From: Polyangium sp. y55x31
GTDB taxonomy: Bacteria > Myxococcota_A > Polyangia > Polyangiales > Polyangiaceae
Reading direction: 5' to 3'
DNA length: 64,000 nt
Assembly: GCF_029946505.1 (NCBI RefSeq)
Contig: NZ_JARZHG010000037.1
Span: 52,373-116,372, forward strand
Both the position numbers and the translations under genes were made by a program. The notes beneath the pieces are model-generated. The model made no database searches. It saw only the letters and a program-made list of their open reading frames with translations, and was not told the origin of the DNA. Positions 38,515 to 46,630 of this stretch are shown in pieces. The stretch's first letter is position 1. Every line of letters begins with the position of its first letter.

Positions 38515-40212
38515 GTGACGACCGATCTCATCGCGAGATCCGGCGCGACGGGGGCACTCATATCGCGACTCGAGTGGGGAAAGACGCCGCTCGGCCCCCT
38601 CTCGGGCTGGCCTCCGCGGGTGAGGGCGCTCCTCGAAACGGCGCTCCCGAGCGGCATCCCGCTCTGCGTGCTCCTCGGGGCCGATCCGGCCCGCGCGCAG
38701 GTCGTCTACAACGACGCGTTCTCCGCGCTCCTCGGCCACAAGCACCCCGCTGCGATGGGGCGGCCCGCGCGTGAGGTGTGGCCGGAGAGCTGGGATTTTT
38801 TCGAATGGGCGCTGCGCCAGGTCTGGCACGCCGGGCAGCCGGTGACGGGCAAGGATCTCATGCTCCACCTCGATCGCGGCAACGACATCGAGGAAGTGTA
38901 CGTGTCGATCTCGTTCAGCCCCATCCGAGACGACCAGGGCTCCGTGTATGGAGCGCTGATGTGCGGCATCGAGACGACGGGCGCCGTGCTCGCCGCGCGG
39001 CGCGAGCGCGCGCTCCGCCTGCTCACCGAGGCGCTCCGCCCGGCGAAAACGGAGGACGATTTCTACCGGATCCTGCCGAAGGCCCTCTCTTACACGCTGC
39101 GGGACGTCTTCTTCGCATTCCTCTACGAACTCGATCCGGCCGGCACGAGGGCCACGCTGCGCGCCTCCGCGGGGCTCGCGGCCGAGGTGCCCGAGGCGCT
39201 CCGCGAGATCGCGCTCGCGCCCGGGTGTCCCTGGGAGATGGCGTGCGTGGCGCGCGAGAACGAGATGCGGCTCGTCTCGACGTCGGGCCTCGGGCTCTGC
39301 GTGATGAATGCGCTCGCGGGCACGCCGAAGCGCGCGGCGGTCATTCCGGTGGCGGGCGGCTCGCCGTCGGGCCGCGCGGCCATGCTGGTCGTGGGCCTCC
39401 GCTCGGCGCGCGCCCTCGACGACGATTACGGCGCCTTCGTTCTCCGCGTCGCGCGCGAGCTCTCCGTCGCGCTCGCCGACATCCAGAGCCGGCGAGCGGC
39501 GGAGCTCCACGCGGCGGCCGTGGCCGAGTCGAGGCTCAAGGATATGTTCCTCGGGATCGCCTCCCACGAGCTGCGCACACCGCTCACCTGCATGAAGCTC
39601 AACGTGCAGCTCGTCCACCGCGAGCTCCTTTCGCTCGAACCACGCCTCGCCGAGCGGCTCGAGCGGCTCTCCCGCTCGATCGATCGCATGACGCGGCTCG
39701 TGAACGAGATGCTGAGCGTGTCGGCGATCGCCGCGGGCAAGCTCGCGCTCAAGGAGACGTACTGCGATCTACGCGCCATCTGCACGAGCGCCGGGGCCGA
39801 GCAGTCGCTGGTGGCGCGGCGCCCGCTCTCGCTCCACCTGCCTGAACAGCCCGTCCACATCCTCGCGGACGAGGACAGGACGGGCGAGGTGATCGCCAAC
39901 CTGCTCGCCAACGCGTACAAATACTCTGCGCCGGAGGAGCCCGTGGAGCTCTCGCTCGAGGAATCTGGCGCGGAGGCGATCGTCACGGTGAGGGACCGGG
40001 GGCCGGGCATCCCGAGAGAATCGCTCCCGCACGTCTTCGATAGGTTCTATCGCGTCCCCGGCGTGAGCGTGCGCGCGGGCTCCTACCTCGGCCTGGGGCT
40101 CGGCCTCTACCTGTCCAAGGCGATCGTCGAGCAGCACCACGGCCGCATCTGGGTGGAGAGTGAGGTCGGTCGGGGGAGCGCGTTCTCGTTTTCGATGCCG
40201 CTCGCGGCGTGA
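38515..40212 (+). CDS. Sensor histidine kinase (PAS-like, GAF, HisKA, HATPase_c), soluble
   Basis: 565 residues without TM helices. Residues about 10-155 form a PAS-like domain starting with SRLEWGKTPLGPLSGWP, a segment common in cytoplasmic sensor kinases. A GAF-like domain (about 165-325) follows, then the phosphoacceptor His351 in ASHELRTPL, N-box ANLLANAYKYS, G1 DRGPGIP, F-box FDRFYR and G2 GLGLGLYL. All catalytic boxes are intact. No response regulator is adjacent, so it is an orphan kinase. It begins with GTG behind AAGGGGGATGGGGAA, directly after the dehydrogenase, so both are probably transcribed together. Confidence 0.88.
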   Translation: MTTDLIARSGATGALISRLEWGKTPLGPLSGWPPRVRALLETALPSGIPLCVLLGADPARAQVVYNDAFSALLGHKHPAAMGRPAREVWPESWDFFEWALRQVWHAGQPVTGKDLMLHLDRGNDIEEVYVSISFSPIRDDQGSVYGALMCGIETTGAVLAARRERALRLLTEALRPAKTEDDFYRILPKALSYTLRDVFFAFLYELDPAGTRATLRASAGLAAEVPEALREIALAPGCPWEMACVARENEMRLVSTSGLGLCVMNALAGTPKRAAVIPVAGGSPSGRAAMLVVGLRSARALDDDYGAFVLRVARELSVALADIQSRRAAELHAAAVAESRLKDMFLGIASHELRTPLTCMKLNVQLVHRELLSLEPRLAERLERLSRSIDRMTRLVNEMLSVSAIAAGKLALKETYCDLRAICTSAGAEQSLVARRPLSLHLPEQPVHILADEDRTGEVIANLLANAYKYSAPEEPVELSLEESGAEAIVTVRDRGPGIPRESLPHVFDRFYRVPGVSVRAGSYLGLGLGLYLSKAIVEQHHGRIWVESEVGRGSAFSFSMPLAA

Positions 40213-40376
40213 CCGGGCTCGCCTCCTCGTAGGTGAGCGAACGGTATCGCCTCGTTTCCGCTGGAAATGCCGGGAAGACGGCGAGCCGCGTACGATGCAC
40301 TTTGCCGTGGACCTGGGACGAGCGCTCGGACAAACTGCGCCGGGCGTCAGGACGACGCACGAGGAGAGTCGAGCAC

Positions 40377-40736
40377 ATGACCGAGGCGAAGACGTACACG
40401 GGCGGGTGTCACTGCGGCAAGGTTCGTTACGAGGTGAAGGCCGGCATCCAGGACGTGGTGTCGTGCAATTGCTCCATTTGCATGAAGACGGGCTCGTATC
40501 TGGCCTTCGTGCCGGCCGCGGCGGTCACGGTCCTCTCGGGCGGGGACGTGGTCACGGATTATCAGTTCGGCAAGAAACACATCCATCACCTGTTCTGCCC
40601 GATCTGTGGGGTGCGCTCGTTCGCCCGCGGCTCGATGCCCGACGGCACCGAGATGTACGCGATCAACGTGCGCACGCTCGACGACGTGGATCTCGGCGCG
40701 TTCAAGGTGAAGGAGTTCGACGGCAAGAGCCTCTGA
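40377..40736 (+). CDS. GFA/CENP-V domain protein
   Basis: 119 residues. Zinc-binding cysteines lie in CHCG (11,13), CNCSIC (30,32,35) and CPICG (74,77), the pattern of the GFA family, named for glutathione-dependent formaldehyde-activating enzyme although many members have no proven activity. Start at ATG 40377. Proximity to the FdhA-like dehydrogenase suggests shared aldehyde chemistry (inference). It converges on the MpaB-like gene. Confidence 0.88.
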   Translation: MTEAKTYTGGCHCGKVRYEVKAGIQDVVSCNCSICMKTGSYLAFVPAAAVTVLSGGDVVTDYQFGKKHIHHLFCPICGVRSFARGSMPDGTEMYAINVRTLDDVDLGAFKVKEFDGKSL

Positions 40737-40800
40737 CGAGGCTCGGCGGGCAAAACGCCATTACGCCTCCAGATTGCCGACCACGCGCTGCAAGAGGGTG

Positions 40801-41721
40801 CTACTCTTCGGCGACGGCTCGCTCGGCCCCCTTTTTTGCGAGAATCTCGAGCACTTTGGTGGGGCCGAGGCGGAGCCGGTCGTAGCCCGAGGGGTAAGTC
40901 GGGTAGTAGCGGTAGATATCGCTGTCCTCGAATTTACGGTGCTCGTAGAGCGAGACGTGGCGCGCGGCGCGGCGATAGACGGCGAGGAACGCGCGAAGAG
41001 CGCGAGCGAGGCCAGGATCGGGCTCGCGAAGACCAAGAGCGGCGCGGAACCCGGCGTCCGCCGTGAGAAGGACGACCGCGGGCTCGATGTACGGGGCGAG
41101 AGCGGGCGGCAGCAGGCCCTGAACGGCGACGAGCAGGCCCCGAGCGACGGCCTCGTTTTCGCTCGTGTAGCGTTGCGCGCGGCGCTCGTAGTCCTGCCGC
41201 CACGCGAAAAACGCCGCGCGACTCCCCGGGATGTCGCGGATGTGCATGAGCTCGCCGAGCCGGCGGTAGAGGAAATAGAAGGCGTCCTTTTCCTTCTCCG
41301 TCATGGCGCGGTGGCCCCATCTGTCGATGAAGAGGATGGGATCGAAGACGAAGGTGCTCAGCGTGTAGAGGAAATCGTCGTTCGAGATCCGGTACAGCCC
41401 GTGAATGCGGTTCAGGTGCTCGACCATCTCGCGGCTCGCGCGTGATTCGAGGCCCGGCCGGTGGATCTCGCTCAGGATGGCCTTCGTGTCGTCGAGCCGC
41501 TTCGGCCCCTCGCGCTCGTACTGCCCGGTCGCGTGGAGCAGCTTGCTGATGGTCGGGATCGTGAAGGTCCGAAGCTGCGCGATCTCCATCGCGAGGAGGA
41601 TCTCGAACGGGAAGACGTGGTTCGAGAGCGCGAAGACGATGGCCTCGTAATCGCGTTCGGGATCGAGCCGGGCGATCTCGTCGTCCCAGCGGCGCGTGCG
41701 CAGGGGGATGGGCAGCTTCAT
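40801..41721 (-). CDS. Oxygenase MpaB-family (DUF2236) protein
   Basis: 306 residues. Helical protein with the DUF2236 features: FEILLAMEIAQLRTFTIPTISKLLHATGQYEREGPKRLDDT, HGLYRISNDDFLYTLSTFVFDPILFIDRWG (a H...ND-F pattern) and FYFLYRRLGELMHI. The family includes MpaB' of mycophenolic acid biosynthesis and latex-clearing-like haem oxygenases; haem ligand His is assumed. The start overlaps the stop of the upstream TetR gene by ATGA, so translation is coupled. TetR control is likely. Confidence 0.85.
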   Translation of the reverse strand: MKLPIPLRTRRWDDEIARLDPERDYEAIVFALSNHVFPFEILLAMEIAQLRTFTIPTISKLLHATGQYEREGPKRLDDTKAILSEIHRPGLESRASREMVEHLNRIHGLYRISNDDFLYTLSTFVFDPILFIDRWGHRAMTEKEKDAFYFLYRRLGELMHIRDIPGSRAAFFAWRQDYERRAQRYTSENEAVARGLLVAVQGLLPPALAPYIEPAVVLLTADAGFRAALGLREPDPGLARALRAFLAVYRRAARHVSLYEHRKFEDSDIYRYYPTYPSGYDRLRLGPTKVLEILAKKGAERAVAEE

Positions 41722-42434
41722 CGGATGACCTTTCTGGGTTCGAGCATGGCGACGACGGACGCGACGACGACCCCGCGCCGATGCTCGACGGAGCCGGGCA
41801 GCCCGAGCTCGACCGCGTGCACCGCGTGGCTCGTCACGAGGCTCGCGACGACGACGGCCGCGTCGATGGGATCCGTGGGCAAGGCGAGTTTTCCCTCGTC
41901 CGACCTCTGGCCGAGGTAGCGCTCCACGGCGCGCGTCAAATACCCGCGGACGTTCTCGTCCCAGATGCGCCCGAGCTCGGGTGATTCGAGCGCGCTCGCG
42001 TTCATGATGCGCGCCCCCGCCCGATACCTCGTCGCCAGGTCGAACAGCTCGCCGACGACGCCCGCGAGCTCCGTTCGTGCTTCCTCCGTGGTGCGGGGAG
42101 CGGGCCCGAGGAGCGCGCGTTCGAGGGCTGCCACGCGGCGGCTCTCCTCGAAGAAGGCGCGCAGGAAGGACTCGATCTGGCCGGGCTCGGGGTTCGGCAC
42201 CGGGAGGTTCTGGGGGGGCTCGTAAGGACCAGGCGAGGCGGCGGCGCGCCGCAGCACCTGCTCGAACAACGCGTCCTTGCCGCGGAAGTAGCGGTAGAGC
42301 GCCGGTTCGCTGACCCCGACGGCCGCGGCGACCTCCGAGAGCCGCGTACGCCGATAACCGCGCGTCGCGAACAGCGCCTCGGCTTCGTCGAGGATGCGGG
42401 TGAACGTCGCTTCGGACTCTGCGGAGAGCGGCAC
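41718..42434 (-). CDS. TetR-family transcriptional regulator
   Basis: 238 residues. The N-terminal HTH (ILDEAEALFATRGYRRTRLSEVAAAVGVSEPALYRYFRGKDALFEQVL, residues about 13-60) is standard; the ligand-binding part is helical and undiagnosed. GTG start at 42434, five bases after a TATCTT hexamer. A 15-bp dyad just upstream is its probable autoregulatory operator. It overlaps the MpaB-like gene and presumably represses the pair. Confidence 0.9.
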   Translation of the reverse strand: MPLSAESEATFTRILDEAEALFATRGYRRTRLSEVAAAVGVSEPALYRYFRGKDALFEQVLRRAAASPGPYEPPQNLPVPNPEPGQIESFLRAFFEESRRVAALERALLGPAPRTTEEARTELAGVVGELFDLATRYRAGARIMNASALESPELGRIWDENVRGYLTRAVERYLGQRSDEGKLALPTDPIDAAVVVASLVTSHAVHAVELGLPGSVEHRRGVVVASVVAMLEPRKVIR

Positions 42435-42439
42435 GGTCC

Positions 42440-42465
42440 AAGATACTTAGTTAGTCGCTCACTAA
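42440..42465 (-). promoter_or_regulatory. TetR promoter and operator (TTAGT-CGCTC-ACTAA)
   Basis: A perfect inverted repeat TTAGT-N5-ACTAA spans 42451-42465, immediately upstream of the -10-like TATCTT (42445-42440), which is five bases before the GTG. Binding there would block the promoter, consistent with TetR autoregulation and control of the MpaB-like gene. Confidence 0.6.
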
Positions 42466-42501
42466 CCGCAAGAAAATTCGACAGCCCCGCGCGACATCTC
42501 C

Positions 42502-43479
42502 TCACCGCGCCCGGCGCCTCGGCGGCACGGCGACACGGAATCGGCTTCGGTATTCGCTCGGCGAGAGCCCGACGGCGCGCTGGAACACGCGTCGGAACGC
42601 GCCTGCGTCCGCATAACCGAGCTTCCACGCGATCTCGTCGAAGCTCTGCGCGGACTGTTCCAGCCATTCCCTCGCGCGCTCCACCCGCAATAGCTGGAGA
42701 TACTCGACCGGCGTGTGTCCCGTCGCGCGCGTGAAGCGGCGGAGGAACGTGCGCTCGGTGAGCCGCGCCGCCTTCGCCATTGCGGCGACCTCGACCTTCT
42801 GATCCCGCCTCGCGTGGAGGAAGCGCTGGGACCGGAGCACGGCGTCGTCGCCGTGCGTGAACATCGGGGTGAAGCTGCCGTAATGGCGTTGTTCGCGGCC
42901 GCCGGGATCGACCAACCAAAAACGCGCGACCGCCGATACCACGGACGGCCCGAGGTGGCGCGCCACGATCATGAGCCCAACGTCGATCCACGCCATCACC
43001 CCGCCCGCCGTGATGATGTCGCCGTCCTCGATGACGAGCCGCGAGGTGTCGAGGTGTACGTCCGGGAAAAGCTCGCTGAAGCGTGGGCCGAGCGCCCAAT
43101 GCGTCGTCGCGGGCCGCCCCGCGAGCAGACCCGTCGAGCCCAGGAGGAAGGCGCCGGCGCACACCGACACGAGGATCGTTCCGTCACGGTGACGGTCGGC
43201 GAGCCACGACGCGAGAGGATCGAGCCGGGTCAGCGCCGCGGCGTCTCCGAGGCTCGGCGGCAGGATCAGCGCGGAGAAAGGCACGCTCGGCGTCGGCGGC
43301 CTCCCACGCTTCGGATCGACGCGCACGAGCTGCGGCGAGAGGCTCTTCGCCCGCGCTCCGCTCTCGGCGGCGAGCCGCGACGCGGACGCGAGCAGATCGA
43401 GCAGCCCGAGCGCCGCGGCGGCCTGCACGCCGGGGTACTCGAGGATGCCAATTTCGATGGACGGGGCCGAAGGCTGCAC
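42502..43479 (-). CDS. GlxA-type regulator (DJ-1/PfpI domain plus AraC HTH)
   Basis: 325 residues. The N-terminal DJ-1/PfpI amidotransferase-like domain (IEIGILEYPGVQAAAALGLLDLL, ILVSVCAGAFLLGSTGLLAGRPATTHW with Cys in the nucleophile elbow VCAGA) occupies about residues 8-190. The AraC HTH pair (LTERTFLRRFTRATGHTPVEYLQLLRVERAREWLE...FDEIAWKLGYADAGAFRRVFQRAVGLSPSEYR) is at the C-terminus. The GTG at 43479 is chosen because a TACATT hexamer lies six bases upstream, rather than longer in-frame starts. Such regulators often control a neighbouring cysteine hydrolase, as here. Confidence 0.9.
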   Translation of the reverse strand: MQPSAPSIEIGILEYPGVQAAAALGLLDLLASASRLAAESGARAKSLSPQLVRVDPKRGRPPTPSVPFSALILPPSLGDAAALTRLDPLASWLADRHRDGTILVSVCAGAFLLGSTGLLAGRPATTHWALGPRFSELFPDVHLDTSRLVIEDGDIITAGGVMAWIDVGLMIVARHLGPSVVSAVARFWLVDPGGREQRHYGSFTPMFTHGDDAVLRSQRFLHARRDQKVEVAAMAKAARLTERTFLRRFTRATGHTPVEYLQLLRVERAREWLEQSAQSFDEIAWKLGYADAGAFRRVFQRAVGLSPSEYRSRFRVAVPPRRRAR

Positions 43480-43485
43480 GTGGCA

Positions 43486-43491
43486 AATGTA
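43486..43491 (-). promoter_or_regulatory. -10-like hexamer TACATT before the GlxA-type gene
   Basis: TACATT, then six bases, then GTG 43479. It decides the start and predicts a leaderless mRNA. Confidence 0.5.
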
Positions 43492-43588
43492 GCCTGTAGA
43501 TTGTCGGTTTCGCCACTGCCCGAAGAGCACCCGCGACCGTAAGGTGTGGAGCGCGGGCGGAGAGACCGCCGCGGCAGGAGGCGAATCC

Positions 43589-44104
43589 ATGGGCAAGGTG
43601 CTGATCGTGATCGACGTGCAGAACGACTATTTCTCGGACGGGGCATTTCCGCTCTGGCATGCCGAGGCGACGCTGGAGGTCATCGAGCGCGCCGTCGCCG
43701 TCGCGCGCGCGAAGGACGTGCCCGTCGTCCTCGTGCAGCACTTCGCGGATACTTCGCGGGGCCCTGCCCCCTTTTTCAACCGCGGGACCACGGGCGCCGA
43801 GATCCACACGCGGATCACGACGGCGGCCCCGGGCGCGCCGGTCGTCGTGAAGGCGCATGCAGACAGCTTCGTGAACACGACGCTCGAGGCCACGCTCGCC
43901 TCGCTTGGCGCGACGGAGCTCCTCCTTTGCGGGATGATGACCCATAACTGCGTCACCCACACGGCGCTCTCGAAGTCGGCCGAGAAATACGATGTCACGG
44001 TCGTCGCCGACGGTTGCACGACGGTCAGCGAGATTCTCCATCTGCTCGCCCTCCACGCGCTCTCCACGCGCGTGCGACTCGCCCCTCTCGCGGAGGCGCT
44101 TTAG
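43589..44104 (+). CDS. Isochorismatase-fold cysteine hydrolase
   Basis: 171 residues. Complete triad: Asp9 (VIDVQNDYF), Lys88 (VVVKAHADSF) and Cys121 (MMTHNCVTHT). Family members are nicotinamidases, isochorismatases and N-carbamoyl hydrolases; this short form is of unknown substrate. A strong ribosome site AGGAGG precedes ATG 43589. It is divergent from the GlxA-type regulator (110 bases between starts), a common regulator-target arrangement. Confidence 0.9.
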   Translation: MGKVLIVIDVQNDYFSDGAFPLWHAEATLEVIERAVAVARAKDVPVVLVQHFADTSRGPAPFFNRGTTGAEIHTRITTAAPGAPVVVKAHADSFVNTTLEATLASLGATELLLCGMMTHNCVTHTALSKSAEKYDVTVVADGCTTVSEILHLLALHALSTRVRLAPLAEAL

Positions 44105-44161
44105 GCGAAGCCCAGCGCGGGCCCCATCGGAGCCACAGGCGCCGATTTTCACGTGGGCGAC

Positions 44162-44194
44162 GGGCCACCGCGACGCCGAAGGAAGCGGTGGCCC
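44162..44194. terminator. Hairpin between convergent genes
   Basis: GGGCCACCGC and GCGGTGGCCC form a perfect 10-bp stem with a 13-base loop, between the convergent hydrolase and PhyH genes. No U-tract follows, so termination on either strand is possible but unproven. Confidence 0.5.
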
Positions 44195-44215
44195 AATCAC
44201 CCGCAGCGGCCTCGT

Positions 44216-45058
44216 TCAGCCCGAAGGCCCCCGCTCTGAACGATTCTCAGCTTCTTTCTCCCCGGCGGGCGCGAGCGCGAGGCGGATGGCCCGCTCGACC
44301 GCCGAGTCATTGCCGTCCGTGCGTGTGGGCTCGAAGGGCACACGCGGCAACAAGGGGGGCTGGGCGAGGAAACGTGGAACGCGGCCGCGATGGGGCTGCC
44401 CCGCGTGCACCAGGAACGGGTGGCAGAGGTAAACCGTCCCCGCGGGGCCCGTGGCGAGCGCCTCGGGTAGGTGCGCGGATTCGCGAAAACCCGTGCTCGC
44501 GAGCTCGCCGAGCGTGAGGCCACGCTCTCCATGCGGCGCGAGGCGGCGCGCGATCTCGACGTGCGAGCCGATGCGAAGGCGCGTCGGTGCATCGTCCTCG
44601 CCGACGTCGGAGAAGAGAAAGAGCATCAAGAGCGCGCGGCCTTTGGATGCGACATTGGCGCGCCACGCGAGGAAGTTCGGCTCGTTCTCCCAGCCGAAGC
44701 TGGGATCGATGTGCCATCCGCAATCCCCTGGATCATCGGGCGATGGGAAGCGGATGGGGAACGTCCCGAGGCTCGCGCGCGGGAGCCAGCGATCGACGCC
44801 GACCAGCGAATCGAAGGCGGCGACGAGCTTCGGGGTGTTCGCCGCCGCTCGAAAGGACGGATGGGCCAGCTCGCCGATGCGAACGACCGGCTTCGTCCAG
44901 GTGGACGGATCATCGGGCGTATAGCCGGTTGCGAGCCACAAGATGGCGCGACACGCGTCGGCGAGGTCGCGCGGGAAGGCGTCGTCGATACGGACGTAGC
45001 CTTCGTGAACGAATTGATCGATCTGCGCTTCGGAAAGCGCGTCCTGGTGATGGGGCAT
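44216..45058 (-). CDS. Phytanoyl-CoA dioxygenase (PhyH) family protein
   Basis: 280 residues. Non-haem Fe(II)/2-oxoglutarate oxygenase with the HxD pair in GWHIDPSFG, the distal His in HPFLVHAGQPHRG and the nearby Arg that would bind 2-oxoglutarate. The N-terminus (EAQIDQFVHEGYVRIDDAFP) is typical of PhyH. Substrate unknown. ATG 45058 follows GCAGGAGAA and is used rather than an upstream start that runs into antisense sequence. No biosynthetic cluster surrounds it. Confidence 0.85.
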   Translation of the reverse strand: MPHHQDALSEAQIDQFVHEGYVRIDDAFPRDLADACRAILWLATGYTPDDPSTWTKPVVRIGELAHPSFRAAANTPKLVAAFDSLVGVDRWLPRASLGTFPIRFPSPDDPGDCGWHIDPSFGWENEPNFLAWRANVASKGRALLMLFLFSDVGEDDAPTRLRIGSHVEIARRLAPHGERGLTLGELASTGFRESAHLPEALATGPAGTVYLCHPFLVHAGQPHRGRVPRFLAQPPLLPRVPFEPTRTDGNDSAVERAIRLALAPAGEKEAENRSERGPSG

Positions 45059-45247
45059 GACGATTCTCCTGCAAACGGACCGAGACGTGGCGCACGCCTG
45101 CCCACACGCGGGCAAGCGCGCACAGCGATTCGTGCGGGCCTGGGGCCACGCTCAGCCGAGCAAGAAAACTGCGAAACGCATCGTCATCCGGGGCGGAGGA
45201 TGCCACTCCGCTCGGTTCGCCGCAAGCGCGATGTCACGACGCGCGCG

Positions 45248-45595
45248 TCAGGGCAGGCGGCGGTGATAACGCTCGCCCCAGTCGCGCAGGGCGACGAGGA
45301 TGGGCTCGAGGCTCTTGCCGAAGGGCGTGAGCTCGTACTCGACGCGCGGCGGGACTTCGGCGAACACCGTGCGCTTGACCAGGCCGTCCTGCTCGAGCTC
45401 GCGCAGTTGAAGCGTCAGCATGCGCTGCGTGCAATTGGGGAGCAGCCGCCGCAGCTCGCCGAACCGCAGCGTCCCCTTCGACAGCCAATACAAGACGACG
45501 CCCTTCCAGCGTCCGCCAATCACCGCCAGCGCCGATTCCACGGCGCATCCACTCTTCCCTTGGCTCCGCTGCCTCGCCAACGAACTCGTCGCCAT
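45248..45595 (-). CDS. HxlR-family transcriptional regulator
   Basis: 115 residues. The winged HTH has the HxlR signature GCAVESALAVIGGRWKGVVLYWL, with Cys17 near the N-terminus where thiol-sensing members (YodB, HypR, QorR types) have their redox cysteine, and a second Cys54 in LPNCTQRML. ATG 45595 follows CAGGGAG. It is divergent from the quinone reductase gene, the usual arrangement for quinone- or electrophile-responsive HxlR regulators, so control of that gene is likely. Confidence 0.9.
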   Translation of the reverse strand: MATSSLARQRSQGKSGCAVESALAVIGGRWKGVVLYWLSKGTLRFGELRRLLPNCTQRMLTLQLRELEQDGLVKRTVFAEVPPRVEYELTPFGKSLEPILVALRDWGERYHRRLP

Positions 45596-45659
45596 GACTC
45601 CCTGCTCCGCGTCGGGCCGCGATCGCGGCCGTGCGTTCCTTTGGTTCTCTTTCTGATAC

Positions 45660-45680
45660 TACATACCAAACTTGTGCGTA
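45660..45680. promoter_or_regulatory. Probable HxlR operator (TACRYAC-N7-GTRYGTA)
   Basis: A 21-bp dyad made of TACATAC and GTGCGTA half-sites separated by seven bases lies in the only A/T-rich part between the HxlR gene and the quinone reductase gene. Binding is inferred. Confidence 0.5.
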
Positions 45681-45750
45681 CTTGCGAGATCGACACCGAA
45701 CGTCGATGTTCACCTCCGGCCTGACTCCACGAGGGCCGGAGAACAGAACC

Positions 45751-46539
45751 ATGAACGTGCTCATCGTCTACGCGCACCCCGAACCGCGATCCCTCAACGG
45801 CTCGCTCAAGACCTTCACCGTCGACCGGCTCACGCAGCGCGGGCACGACGTCCGTGTCGCCGATCTCTACGCCATGCGCTGGAAGCCCACGATCGACGCG
45901 GACGATTTCCCGGCGCGCGCGCCCGACGGTCCGCTCGACCTCGAAGCCGACTCGCAACAGGCCTACGCCACGGGCACGCAGCCGCCCGATGTCGCCGCGC
46001 AGCAGGCCGACCTTCGCTGGGCCGACGCCGTGATCTTCCAGTTTCCCCTGTGGTGGTACTCGATGCCCGCGATCCTGAAGGGATGGGTGGAGCGCGTCTA
46101 CGCTTACGGCTTCGCGTACGGCGTCGGCGAGCATTCCGATCGGCACTGGGGGGATCGCTTCGGCGAAGGCATCTTCCAGGGCAAACGCGCCCTGCTCGTC
46201 GTGACCGCCGGTGGCTGGGATTCGCACTACGGCGAGCGCGGCGTGAACGGGCCGATGGAGGATCTGCTCTTCCCCATCACACGCGGCATCCTGCACTATC
46301 CAGGGTTCGAAGTGCTGCCGTCATTCGTCGTCTACAGGGCGAAGAAGATGGATGAAGCGCGCTTCGCACGTATCCGGGAGGAGCTCGGCAAGCGGCTCGA
46401 TGGCCTGTGGACCGAGGAGCCAATCGCCTACCGCAAGCAAAACGGCGGAGATTACGAGATCCCCGCGCTCACGCTGAAGCCAGGCCTCGAAGAGGTCGGC
46501 GGAAGCGGGTTCAGGCTCCACGTGCGGCAGCGCGTCTGA
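45751..46539 (+). CDS. NAD(P)H:quinone oxidoreductase (flavodoxin_2 fold)
   Basis: 262 residues. N-terminal FMN/FAD motif MNVLIVYAHPEPRSLNGSL, then the NQO family signature QFPLWWYSMPAILKGWVERVYAYGFAY and the GGWDSHYGERGVNGPMEDLL stretch. Two-electron reduction of quinones with NAD(P)H protects against redox cycling. A GGAGAAC ribosome site lies upstream of ATG 45751. It is divergent from HxlR, with the dyad between them. Confidence 0.9.
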   Translation: MNVLIVYAHPEPRSLNGSLKTFTVDRLTQRGHDVRVADLYAMRWKPTIDADDFPARAPDGPLDLEADSQQAYATGTQPPDVAAQQADLRWADAVIFQFPLWWYSMPAILKGWVERVYAYGFAYGVGEHSDRHWGDRFGEGIFQGKRALLVVTAGGWDSHYGERGVNGPMEDLLFPITRGILHYPGFEVLPSFVVYRAKKMDEARFARIREELGKRLDGLWTEEPIAYRKQNGGDYEIPALTLKPGLEEVGGSGFRLHVRQRV

Positions 46540-46630
46540 CGCCGCGACGACGCGCGGCGCATGTATCATTCGGCCCGCACGGCCGGGACGAGCACCTCAC
46601 GCGCCCAGATAGGTCGAGGCGAGCGAACTT

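Noticed and set aside
37162..39618. 818-codon minus-strand frame
   Set aside because: Antisense to the zinc dehydrogenase and histidine kinase; no domain recognised.
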